A stretch of 64,000 nt of DNA from Diphasiastrum complanatum (taxonomy: Eukaryota; Streptophyta; Lycopodiopsida; Lycopodiales; Lycopodiaceae), in assembly GCA_029204225.1 (NCBI GenBank), contig MU831569.1, positions 101,707 to 165,706 on the forward strand, written 5' to 3'. Below, one piece after another: positions 33,243 through 43,658 of the stretch (position 1 is the first letter of the stretch; each line of letters opens with the position of its first letter). The notes beneath the pieces were generated by a model. The model saw nothing but the letters and a program-made list of their open reading frames with translations. It searched no databases and was not told the DNA's origin. The translations under genes and the position numbers were made by a program.

Positions 33243-34000
33243 TTACTTATGCTCAAGAATTGAATTTGAGTGAGTCAAAGTGAAGATTAACTCCAACAAT
33301 AGCGTGTGTATCATCAAAAATCCTGGTGAAGTGCACCGCATCCTCAAAAATTTGTGGCTAGTTACAATTGCCTCAAGTTGGTATTCCTTGGGCAAGCCCA
33401 AAATGAAGCGAAGCTTAAGTAAGACTCTGTCAATCTGGTTTACAAATTGTGAAACCGCCTCTTGGAAATCTTGCACATACACATTCAAAGGCTTCGTTCT
33501 CATTTGCAAAGTTGTAAACCAACAATACTTTTCAAAATCATCCAAGATCAGTTTAAAAGTGGCCTTAAAAGCTACTTGGAAGTCCTTTCAGTAGTCGGAA
33601 CTATATCTCGCTCTTTGAGATCCTACCATGAGGAGTACGCTTTCCCACATAGGAACATGATGGTTGTGGCAATCCTAGAGCTATCTGGCAAATCATGCAT
33701 GGAAAAGTGGAAAGTTCGTTGATCTAACCAAACCAAGACAACGTCCTGGTGTCTGTCCTTCTTCTCCCCATTAAAGAATTCCAGTGCAAACATCGGGTTC
33801 AAGAGGGCTTGACGAGATTGCGAGAAAGCCTTCATCTCAATCTCTGTCCGATCGCATGATGTTGAGAATCGGTTGCTATAACTGATTAATCGCATGCACC
33901 ATCTCCTCCATATCGACCGTTGTAGGGCCTGGAGCTTGGGTTGCCTCCATAGGAGAGTCCATGGAAAAAGTGAGGGGTAGCAAAAAACTAGAGTAAATAT
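33243..34000 (-). pseudogene. LTR-retrotransposon gag relic (probably Ty3/Gypsy)
   Basis: Reading leftward, an N-terminus MDSPMEATQAPGPTTVDMEE (start about 33962) is followed by broken frames. A clearer gag core then appears: FKATFKLILDDFEKYCWFTT, YVQDFQEAVSQFVNQIDRVL and LKLRFILGLPKEYQLEAI, to 33243. The second half resembles the Gypsy gag pattern in which a LxxYxxxFxxLxxxV stretch precedes xFxxGLxxE. Stops and frameshifts separate the pieces, and no protease or pol follows. Confidence 0.65.
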
Positions 34001-35909
34001 AAAAAACAACGGTGTGAAAAATATCAAAAACTGCGAAATGTAGCTCAAAAAACAAGAATATGCGCACTTGAGCTAAAGGAGACTCAACTTGAACTTGGAA
34101 AAGTGGGGTGATGGTAAGCAAATGTACGTTCTTTTATTCTCCTCTTCCAAGCTCCTTCCCCTCCTTCCATGCAAAAAGGACAAGTGAGGCCCAAGAAAGG
34201 CCCCATTTGTCCCTTCTAGATTTTAAGTTATATGTGGAGGCTATCACATGGCACATGGACTTCAAAATTTTATTGAACTTTGTTTTGGCCCAACCCCCAT
34301 CTCCCTTCTCCTATGTACTTCACTCCCCCATCTGTTTTTTTTTTTTTTAATAAAATCAGGTACAAAACAAACCTATGAGGGAGGAGGGAGGAGGGCTATT
34401 ATTTAAAACCAATCTTATAAACTGTAATTTTAAGTTAAAGTTTTAAAACATTTACTTCTTTGAAACAGTATGTTATAAAGAAACATACACTCTTTTTTAG
34501 AGAGACACCAAACTTAGGCTTTTACCAAGGTTAAATCATTACCATAGAGAGGCACTAAAACATGTCGATAATGCCAAACTTGTGTCCTGCCCCTTGTGAG
34601 GCCATCATTGAAGGGCGTATTGTTATGGTACATAACACCAGAGGAACCATTTATCGATCATGCCATCAACAAGTAATACGCCACATACATTGCACAACCA
34701 CAATTTGTATTATTAAAATATTATAACACTATTTTCAACTAATACCTTTGACTTTCCATAACTTTTTAACCATAGCTCAACAATATGTCATGTAAGATAC
34801 CACTGGCTCCGCTAAAATCGAACTTACCACTAAAAAGTTATGTCATTTTAAATGTGAACTCAAAAAGTTACATTATGTAGAAGCCACTATGTCAAGAAAC
34901 AATGTCAATCATTCAAAATCATTGGTATGGGGCACTAATGAGTCAATGTGCTACTAAGTGGTCTAAGTAAGATAAGACCCTTGACAAAGCAGGTTGTCGG
35001 CCACAATGGCACTTGTGCTACTACACAATGTAAGCACAGATGATCGAGTGTTTTGTGGGCAAGCTCATTAGATCCAAAAATGATGAGCACCATTACTCAT
35101 AAAGAGATAAAGAGTTTGGTGGACTACGCATCGCCTTGCCTAATTTTATGGTTCCAACATTTCATCGACGATTCCAAGTTTGTTCTCTACTTGGCTTGCA
35201 TGTTAGGATGTGATGTTCTAAGAGAGACCTTTGTTTTGATATAGGCCAATGGAAACTACGAATGTTGCTTCATGGTAGATTATTATTTGAAGTGGTTGGT
35301 CAATGTAGTAAAGAAAAAAAACTTAAAGGAGCTAAATTTAGGTTAACCTAACACATATGAACCAAAAATGAATGAAAGCTTAAAGGAAAAGAACCATGTT
35401 CCACCAATGGTCAACGTCTCATGAGAAAGTTGGGGTTAACTCTCAACCTACTTATGGTTGAGTTACCGAATATGTGAGTGGGCTCCAACATTTTTTTAAT
35501 GCCCAATAAGCATGTTGATAAATAGTTGCGCCAAAACTAGTGTGAAGTGGCTATTGTACAACTGTTTTTTTCTTGGTGAAAATGTCTCTTCTCAATCAAC
35601 GTATGGCAAGGTTGACAACTACTTGTTGAGAGCTTCAACATCTTATTGAACAAGGGATGCTTCAACATGGATCAAAGAAAAGTTTGTTTGTAGACATGTT
35701 GTTGTAATCGTTAGCTCTTAAACACCAAAAAGGCGAACTAACGGTTACAATTGTGGGTTCAGAGCTTGTTATCATGGTCCAGTCTACTAATCAAGGATAG
35801 AATGCTCCATGCTTGCCACAAAGGGGCATCTACAAGAAAGAGCATTTCACCAAAGTCTATCATTGCAACAATGTCCAATGCAAATAGGAAATGCTTGAGA
35901 GGTGCTCTT
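34001..35909. other. Intergenic, no gene seen
   Basis: AT-rich, with a poly(T) run at 34330-34350. ORFs are short and match nothing I recognise. The right end is the pre-insertion flank of element D (target site CTCTT at 35905-35909). Confidence 0.45.
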
Positions 35910-36740
35910 TGTGCAAAAAGTACAAAAAGGACCAAGAGTGGATCCTAATCTGATCCAAGAGGGATTGGATGTTAGATTTACTTGATCTATCAATCTACAT
36001 AAGATTAAGATCAATCTAGATCAATTCTAGACATAAAATCCAAACAAGAACAATCATTTATTGAAGGTAAATGTACTTGCTGGTTTCACACGTGTGAAAC
36101 CATGTCAGGGTACGAACTCCAACCTGAAAATCAAGTACACATTGATAGAACCTCAAAACAATCAAAACAAATGTAGACAAATGGAGAGAATCACTCAAAA
36201 TTGCTTCCAAAACCAAGATTGGTGTCTCACATTGATTATGGCCAAATGTGGCTCTATATATACAATAAGTGGGAGCTCGTGGTACTGATCATCCCTCTGA
36301 TCCCACATGTGTGAAGGTGCTTTATCATATGATGATTCATCATGCAAAACTGACACTTGGACAAAACCTTCTATTTTGAGCACTTTTGGTCCATTTTCCT
36401 TCTATATGTAGATCTACTTGGAAATCTTCTAGAAGTCAAAATTTGCCTACTTCAGCTTATTCCACACATGTGAGCTGTCCTCTACACATGGGATATGACA
36501 CCTAACCAAAGGATGTGGCTCATGCAATCAATAGATTAATGTCATGTGTCATATGTCTAGAAAACTAGTTTTTGGCCTTTTTAGCCACTAGAACTTGAAT
36601 TAAATCATATGTACAACCTATATGATTATGGTACATGACAAGTACACTATCTTCACATGTGAGAACAGGCTCCACACATGTGTGTTTATCTATATACAAG
36701 ATTTTTGGCCTCTACCAAGCTTATTTTTGCATTTTTTGCA
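35910..36740 (-). repeat. 3' LTR of element D
   Basis: 831 bp. On the minus strand it runs from TGCAAAAAATGC to TACTTTTTGCACA. The minus-strand TATA box is complementary to CTATATATACA at 36253-36263. It contains CACACGTGTG near 36090 and several ACACATGTG-type palindromes. Confidence 0.93.
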
Positions 36741-36754
36741 CTCCTCCTCAAAAA
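36741..36754 (-). promoter_or_regulatory. Polypurine tract of element D
   Basis: The plus strand reads CTCCTCCTCAAAAA, so the minus strand is TTTTTGAGGAGGAG, directly against the 3' LTR. The GAGGAGGAG core is shared with the PPT of element C. Confidence 0.85.
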
Positions 36755-36880
36755 TCTAGCTTGGTAGATCTAGCTTGATGGAAAACATGATGATCTTGAA
36801 CTTGACTCCATGGGCTGAATTGGTCTTTGCTGGTTCAAAAGGTGTGAAAATCAGCCAATGAGCTTGATGTTGATCTGAAA

Positions 36881-37627
36881 TCACCATATCCATGATAGTG
36901 CTTCTTTGATGTTGACATCTTTGATGAACTTGAGAGCTTTGCACCATCCTAGCATCTTCGAAATTGATTCCTTCCAAATTTCATGTAGATGCTTGACTTT
37001 GAGGCTTGCTCCTTTTTCATGTGTATGCTCCTCCTTGAGAAAATAAAGATTTCTTCTTGACTTATTAGGATCACAAAGATCTAACATCATGTTACCATGA
37101 TCTAGAGAATTAGACTTATCCAAATTGGCAAGACTATGCATGCTATAATAACAAAGTGTTTGCATCATATCTTCATGCTTGTTTACCATGCTAATCTCAG
37201 ATCCAATGAGGCTAAATACTTCATTATGGAGATAAGTGTCTTTAGAAGATGATTCACTTACTCTCATAAAGAGTTTACAATTTGCCTCAATACAAATTTT
37301 TAAACTATGAGTGAACAAATCACTTTTGCTCTTACATGACTCAAGAGCATACATTTGATGAAATAACCATTTTCTTTCTAATTGATTTAAAATAAATTTC
37401 AACCTTTTAAGAACATCATCTATGTTCTCAAGAGAGACTTCATACTCAACTAGTATGGCTTTACTCCAATTTTGAGATGCAATGATCTCACTAAAGCAAA
37501 TTGATTTATCAAATGACATAAGAGAAGTAAGTATGTGATGTATACCACATGAGATATGCTCCTCTTTCCCTTGAAATGTGAGCCACATGGACTCAACCAT
37601 ATTTCTTGAGTTTCGTCTTGGAATCAC
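36881..37627 (-). CDS. Unrecognised 248-residue protein of element D (second of two similar ORFs)
   Basis: Open from ATG at 37627 to the stop at 36881. I recognise no domain. The composition is mixed, with Lys/Ser-rich stretches and clusters of Cys and His but no regular zinc-finger spacing. It resembles the preceding 37669-38472 product in ordered short matches: SQNWSKAILVEY, a KRLKF..ERKWLFHQ stretch, CIEANCKLFMRVSESSSKD and TYLHNEVFSLIGSE. The two ORFs probably arose by duplication. It ends close to the PPT, the position that RT/RNase H would hold in an autonomous element. The function is unknown. Confidence 0.6.
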   Translation of the reverse strand: MIPRRNSRNMVESMWLTFQGKEEHISCGIHHILTSLMSFDKSICFSEIIASQNWSKAILVEYEVSLENIDDVLKRLKFILNQLERKWLFHQMYALESCKSKSDLFTHSLKICIEANCKLFMRVSESSSKDTYLHNEVFSLIGSEISMVNKHEDMMQTLCYYSMHSLANLDKSNSLDHGNMMLDLCDPNKSRRNLYFLKEEHTHEKGASLKVKHLHEIWKESISKMLGWCKALKFIKDVNIKEALSWIW

Positions 37628-37668
37628 AATTTGAGAAGGTCTCTCCTCAATCCTTGCACACTTGAACC

Positions 37669-38472
37669 TTAAGATGACTCCTTAAGATCCTCTTCATGAT
37701 GCTCCTCCTTGATGGAAAACCGAGACCTCCATGTCTCATAATGATCACAACAAGTACGACCATTCAATATGCACTTCCTATGATTATCAAGATTACTTAT
37801 GCTAGAAACATAAGTCCAAAAATCACCACAACTTGACATGATGTTTCCAATATTGAAATCAAAAGGCATTTCCATCTCAATAAGGCTAACTACTTGCTTA
37901 TGGATATAAGTGTCCACTTTGGATGCTTCACTTATTCTCATAAGAAGTTTACAAGTTGTCTTTAAGATTGAAAACTTACAATTTTCATCTTTATGAATGA
38001 ACACATCATTCATGATCTTATTGAAGCCAAAAGATCCTACATTATGAAGATATTTCCATTTCCTTGTCTTCATAACTAATGTAAGCTTACAAGGAAAACA
38101 TGCTTTGCTATACTTTAAGGCATCACACTCAACTAGTATTGCCTTAAGCCACCTTTGAGATACAAAAATCCCTTCAAAGCAAAATAGATTTTCATAAGTT
38201 GACATGAGAGCATAAATGAAACTATTTTCATTCTGTGATTGCTCCTTATTCTTGATTGATTTCTCTTGGATAACAACAATAAGTTTGAACTTGTCCAAAG
38301 TTCCAAGCAAAATACTTTCCAAGGACATAAAATAGATCCAAGTTACTTTCATGAAAGTGACATCTATCTTTGCATCTTGAACCAAACAATGCACTTCCAA
38401 ATGAAAAATTTCAAAAGATTTGACATGTGTTGTGATGGACTCTTGAAGACAAATCTTGCAAGTCCTTTCCAA
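37669..38472 (-). CDS. Unrecognised 267-residue protein of element D (first of two similar ORFs)
   Basis: Open from ATG at 38472 to 37669, overlapping the zinc-knuckle ORF by about 110 bases in another frame. No domain is recognised. Its C-terminal two thirds align by eye with the next ORF: SQRWLKAILVECDALKY, a KTRKWKYLHN stretch, CKLLMRISEASKVDTY and HKQVVSLIEMEM, then a Cys-rich tail NGRTCCDHYETWRSRF. The start may lie further upstream by frameshift or splicing from the zinc-knuckle ORF. Whether it is translated is unknown. Confidence 0.6.
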   Translation of the reverse strand: MERTCKICLQESITTHVKSFEIFHLEVHCLVQDAKIDVTFMKVTWIYFMSLESILLGTLDKFKLIVVIQEKSIKNKEQSQNENSFIYALMSTYENLFCFEGIFVSQRWLKAILVECDALKYSKACFPCKLTLVMKTRKWKYLHNVGSFGFNKIMNDVFIHKDENCKFSILKTTCKLLMRISEASKVDTYIHKQVVSLIEMEMPFDFNIGNIMSSCGDFWTYVSSISNLDNHRKCILNGRTCCDHYETWRSRFSIKEEHHEEDLKESS

Positions 38473-38702
38473 GCCTCATTCACCTTTCCACAAAGGAAAC
38501 ACCTTTCCTTGGACTTGTCCTTCTTGTATTTGCATTTTGAACTTGAAGCTCCATCCTTTACCTCGGCCCCCTTGCTTTGGTTCTCCTTGGATGGATTGGT
38601 CTTCTTTTTGTAGCATCTTGAGAAAATATGTCCTCCCTTGCCACAAAGGTTGCACTTAGGATCCTTTCTTTCCTTCACTAGGATGCCACCTATTGATGCC
38701 AT
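38364..38702 (-). CDS. Zinc-knuckle ORF of element D (112 residues)
   Basis: The ORF starts MASIGGILVKERKDPK, then a full CCHC knuckle CNLCGKGGHIFSRC (Cys-x2-Cys-x4-His-x4-Cys). A Lys/Ser-rich linker and the first half of a second knuckle (RCFLCGK) follow, and the second knuckle is lost at NEAWKGL. Such knuckles bind RNA in gag proteins. The UBN2 gag core that should precede it is absent, so this looks like the surviving C-terminal end of gag fused to other sequence. After KGL the frame continues into residues that overlap the next ORF. Confidence 0.7.
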   Translation of the reverse strand: MASIGGILVKERKDPKCNLCGKGGHIFSRCYKKKTNPSKENQSKGAEVKDGASSSKCKYKKDKSKERCFLCGKVNEAWKGLARFVFKSPSQHMSNLLKFFIWKCIVWFKMQR

Positions 38703-40355
38703 GTGAATTCAAACCTGTGATATGATTCTACAAATGTAATTTGTGACTTTCAAGAGACTAGATTTGAACATCTTCAACAATCTACAAGGATCTACAAAAG
38801 ATCTAGCTCACAAACCTAAGAATCAATCTTCACAGTAATGACTAGTCACTTGGAAACTTTGCTTTGATCACTAAGACAAAAGCACACAATCTTTGAATCA
38901 AATCACTAAAGAAATCAGATCCAATCTCCTATTGGACTCATCAAATACCAATGACTCTTTCTTTTGAAAGTTGAAATGGATATGAAAAAGATTTGACACC
39001 TAGATTTTCCTTTTCACTTGACTAGTTCTCTCAACATTTGAGATTCTTGAACAAAAGATGGGTTTTGTTTTAAATACATGAAAATCAAACTTAATCACTT
39101 TTTTCGGACTCACTCTTGACCCAAATAATCTCGCACTTGAGATTTAGAATGAATTTGATTTGATTTGACAACAAACTATACCACCAATTTTCACAAAGTT
39201 AAAAAAATTAGACAACTAGAGATTCACAAAGATCTCAACCATGCATGAATACTCAAATATGGACTCCTCCTCATTCTAGACATCCAATGGGATCACAAAT
39301 TGACCCTCACACTCTCACAAAGAAACTTGAATAGAACTAATTTGAGTTTCATACATTCTATGTCAATTTTTGCTCAACAATTCAATCACTCCTATTGGAT
39401 TCCACCAATTATTCTACCTTTTGAGACTTGGAATGAATTTCAAAATCAAAAGTTGTGATTTTTCTCACTAAGATATTGTGCTTCAAAGAGCTAATGCCAC
39501 TTAGAAAGATTTGATCACTTAGGAAAAGACAAACTCTCCACCAATAACAACACAAAATGAGCTTCTAGATCTTGCCCTCTACAAAGGAAGGAACTCTTAG
39601 AAAATTGGATCTCTCTCTACACATTTGTCATAAACACCTTAATGACTCTTTTCAAACCTTACAATCACTCAAACAAATTGAGTAAGGTTGAACAATGTGA
39701 CTTGGATCTCAATCTCTTTTCTAGAACTCTCAATTTAAGCCAATCTATGTCAAATTCTACAAAAGATTTGCATAGATGTTCTATATGCACTAGAAACTCT
39801 CAAAGGTTTCACTTGGAGGACAGATCCAAGGATGTTTTCTAACAAATTGATGCTTCTAAACTTGACCCTATCACTCTTGAACAAATCTAGAGTGATGGTA
39901 CAATGGATTTCAACCTCTCACCTTGCATATCACTCTTTAATCTATGATTTTTAGCAAAATCTCAACTTCAACATGGACTCAAAAAATCAGAGATAATCAA
40001 TTAATGCACCTAATTCAAGCTTCAAATTTAATTTCTTGGCTGATCTAATCCAAGAACTAATCAAGGGATTAGAATCTCTATAGAAAATGCTTGATTTTGC
40101 ACCAAAAATCACTCAAATTGAGTATGTGAGTCAAATTCTACAAATTTTTGAAATTTCTCAGTCAAAACCGGAGCTGTACGGCCTCACACGTGTGAAAAGT
40201 GTTCCTACAGCCCACAACAAGACCTGGACCAAAAATTTTGAGGATAGCTATCAAATCCAACTCGCTACACAAAATTTGACTAGTTTCCAAAAAACTGCTA
40301 ATTTTGGATCTGATTTGGATTAACCCTATCAATTTCAACAAAACCTCTTGTACTA
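38703..40355 (-). other. Leader of element D, no ORF seen
   Basis: About 1.65 kb of AT-rich sequence between PBS and the zinc-knuckle ORF, with no long frame on the minus strand. It occupies the place of gag. A CACACGTGTG palindrome lies near 40187. Confidence 0.6.
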
Positions 40356-40368
40356 GGCTCTGATACCA
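40356..40368 (-). promoter_or_regulatory. tRNA-iMet primer-binding site of element D
   Basis: The plus strand GGCTCTGATACCA is TGGTATCAGAGCC on the minus strand, immediately after the 5' LTR terminus. Confidence 0.93.
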
Positions 40369-41201
40369 TGTGAAAAAAGTACAAAAAGGACCAAGAGTGG
40401 ATCCTAATCTGATCCTCAAGAGGGATTGGATGTTAGATTTACTTGATCTATCAATCTACATAAGATTAAGATCAATCTAGATCAATTCTAGACATAAAAT
40501 CCAAACAAGAACAATCATTTATTGAAGGTAAATGTACTTGCTGGTTTCACACGTGTGAAACCCTGTCAGGGTACGGACTCCAACCTGAAAATCAAGTACA
40601 CATTGATAGAACCTCAAAACAATCAAAACAAATGTAGACAAATGGAGAGAATCACTCAAAATTGCTTCCAAAACCAAGATTGGTGTCTCACATTGATTAT
40701 GGCCAAATGTGGCTCTATATATACAATAAGTGGGAGCTCGTGGTACTGATCATCCCTCTGATCCCACGTGTGTGAAGGTGCTTTGTCATATGATGATTCA
40801 TCATGCAAAACTGACACTTGGACAAAACCTTCTATTTTGAGCACTTTTGGTCCATTTTCCTTCTATATGTAGATCTACTTGGAAATCTTCTAGAAGTCAA
40901 AATTCGCCTACTTCAGCTTATTCCACACATGTGAGCTGTCCTCTACACATGGGATATGACACCTAACCAAAGGATGTGGCTCATGCAATCAATAGATTGA
41001 TGCCATGTGTCATATGTCTAGAAAACTAATTTTTGGCCTTTTTAGCCACTAGAACTTGAATTAAATCATATGTACAACCTATATGATTATGGTACATGAC
41101 AAATACACTATTTTCACACGTGGGAACAGGCTCTACACATGTGTGTTTATCTATATACAAGATTTTTGGCCTCTACCAAGCTTATTTTTGTATTTTTCAC
41201 A
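40369..41201 (-). repeat. 5' LTR of element D
   Basis: 833 bp. On the minus strand it begins TGTGAAAAATAC and ends TTTTTTCACA. The minus-strand TATA box lies at about 40712-40724. CACACGTGTG lies near 40549, and ACACATGTGT-type motifs lie near 40925 and 41137. Target duplication CTCTT follows at 41202. Confidence 0.93.
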
Positions 41202-43658
41202 CTCTTAAGGCCTCCAATGCCCCTTCAAAAGTGCACAATTCCAAGAAGAAAGTCTAGTAGACTATGGTGCGACCAAGAGAGTACGTGTACAAGCTAGAGA
41301 CAATTGAAGTGCCAAAAGTCATGGACCTCCAACTTCACTATTGAACACTTAAGGATTCTCGTATTGTGTGTGATCAAGCTAACAAGGACAATGTTGTGCT
41401 TCAAGGTACAATGTTAAGTGGACCAACCTGTACAATGTGTCTAAATAATATTCATAGCTTGAAGAGCTCACTTTGGAGTATCAATAGCCTCTCTTGAGGA
41501 GGGGTCTAATGTATTGACACAACACATTTTGAAGCTATTTAATAAAACATATGTTTATTTTACATTGATAAATTGGCCCATGGATTGAATTGATGATAAC
41601 ATGGACAAGTGTTGTTTGCTTTCCATAGGTGATCTTTTAGTTGAGCATACTAGTTGTCATTTTTTGTCAATTCAATCAATTTAAACTAGCTTAGATCAAA
41701 AAAGAGAGCATTCAATCCTCGAGACATACATCTTTAATATGAGCATGATGACGATGTAAGCACTTTTCAAAGGTCATGAGGGCATGGTAAAATTGAGTTG
41801 GGGGTCCCAAAACGCTCTCAAACAATTGAACTTGTTATTCCCAACATCCCCCTCTAAAAAGTCCCACCGCAAGTCTAGATCAATCTACCTATGACTTTCA
41901 CATGCCAACCACCTAGTTTCAAGTGCTAGATTAGCTTTAGAACTCAAGTCTAACTCTTCGTGCTCACCCTACCCAAGAGTCTAGGGCCATAATGGTTCTT
42001 AACATGCATTTGACCAAGACAACAAACAAATATTGCACCTAAAAGTGCAAGTACCCAATCACACGAAGATGAGGGAATGCACCAAATCTCAACATGTTTA
42101 TGACAAGATGACAAGCTATAGCAACATGAAAGTTTTAAGCAAACAACATGTCTCAACTCCCCTTACTAGACTGTTGCCATGTAACATGCATAGCTCAATA
42201 GCGGCCCTCCAAAATTGGATGTACCATGTTTTCCTTGTGTCCAATGTTAATGCTTTTATTCCAAAGAATCATTCGGCCATCAAAAGACTAGTCGACTCAA
42301 CCTTCACCTCATTTCCATGTTTGGCGTATTAATGGTTGACCATCAAATGAGCTCAAATGTATTGCCCATGTGATCTATACTACTTAAATGGCTATTTACA
42401 TGTCTCCTCAGATGCAATGGTGATTTGTACAAGGCTTTCAAGAAACTGGAGAAAGCCTGAAGTCAGACCTTTTACCCATTATCAGTTATAAAACCTTTAC
42501 CTATGTTGGATGTGGCTTTCCATAGATTGTGTCATCAAGTTTTTGTTTAATTAGCCTCATCTTCTTTTTGCTCTACAGGCAGCTTATGACAACATACATG
42601 CATGTGATCTTGGACACACCATGAAAGTAACTTACAAACTACCTCCACAATGCCAATCCTGCTCATGAAGAGCCTACAGCTTCTTTGATGCTTATTGTTG
42701 AAATTGGCATTCCACCAATAGGCTTAAGCGATTGTTAAATTTTCAATCTCTTTGAAATTTACTAGTTCTGGTCAAAAAGTTTCACATTGAGGGTTTTATT
42801 GCAGTATTTCGCCCATTCAAGTTTTAACGTTGAAGTCTTTCATGAAGTTATTGAAACCTTTTCGCCAAGACTTCCATGCAATATAGCTCCTGCACAACTT
42901 TCGCATTGGCATACATAAATATAGAGGCTCATTAATTAGCTAAAAATATTTATCCAGAATGGAGAGACACTGAGATCTAATTCAAATTGAAAAAGCATGG
43001 AAGATTTTGCGATGCAGACACCTTTAAAGAATGGCAGAAACTAAAACGTTTTTTTTGAGGTTGAACACTTGAGCTGGGAAGCTGAAATTGTTGAGGCCAG
43101 AACATCATGACTACCAATTCCAATTAGCGTGAATTCCAAGCCATCTATCTAGCTGAATTCACCTTTGCTTGGTGCTAGTTTGAAATGGTCAACATCTGAA
43201 AGCAAACCACATACAACAACAAAGAACAGGATTTTCTGTTGTTTCCACTTAAATACGCAACTCTAAACAAGTAACATCTGGCACTCCAGAGCTTGAACAC
43301 TTTCTGCCCAAAACGCAACACTGTCTCAGCAGCAGCTCAATAATAATGTCAACCTCTTAATTAGAGAGTACTAAGACTAACTAAATATTTTATGATATGC
43401 TTTGGCATGATTGTCAGTGTCATATGATTGAAACCTGACCGACAAATAAATTACACAGAAGCACTTCCAGAGAACTTCTACAAAATTGCATCACTGGAAG
43501 ACAAGTGCTTTTGAGTACCTCTGGAGGACCATACAGACTGATGTTGCTCATCAAGCGTTCTATTCGTCTCCAATGCCCGTACATGAGGATAACTGGCGTA
43601 ACATCAAACAGCTACTTGGACCAGCCTCAAAAAGCAGTATCAACATAGTCGTGAATGA
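41202..43658. other. Intergenic and 3' flank of the potassium transporter gene, no gene seen
   Basis: The left end continues the sequence interrupted by element D. The right end should include the 3' UTR of the minus-strand transporter. No ORF is supported. Confidence 0.5.

Larger units (their letters stand above)
35910..41201 (-). mobile_element. Element D: complete non-autonomous LTR retrotransposon (5292 bp)
   Basis: LTRs lie at 40369-41201 (5' for the minus strand, 833 bp) and 35910-36740 (3', 831 bp), with only about fifteen differences visible by eye. The PBS TGGTATCAGAGCC is complementary to initiator tRNA-Met, and a PPT (TTTTTGAGGAGGAG on the minus strand) abuts the 3' LTR. The target duplication CTCTT is perfect (35905-35909 and 41202-41206). 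Inside are a long leader, a short zinc-knuckle ORF and two ORFs of unknown function. No gag core, protease, integrase, RT or RNase H is visible. PBS, PPT and 5-bp duplication are Copia-like, but it belongs to a different family from C. Confidence 0.93.

Noticed and set aside
35751-35948. ORF crossing the left end of element D
   Set aside because: It runs from flanking DNA into the LTR across the insertion site and has no protein similarity.
36881-38472. Element D ORFs as host genes captured intact
   Set aside because: There are no introns to compare, no recognised domain and no host copy in the window. Capture cannot be distinguished from de novo origin.
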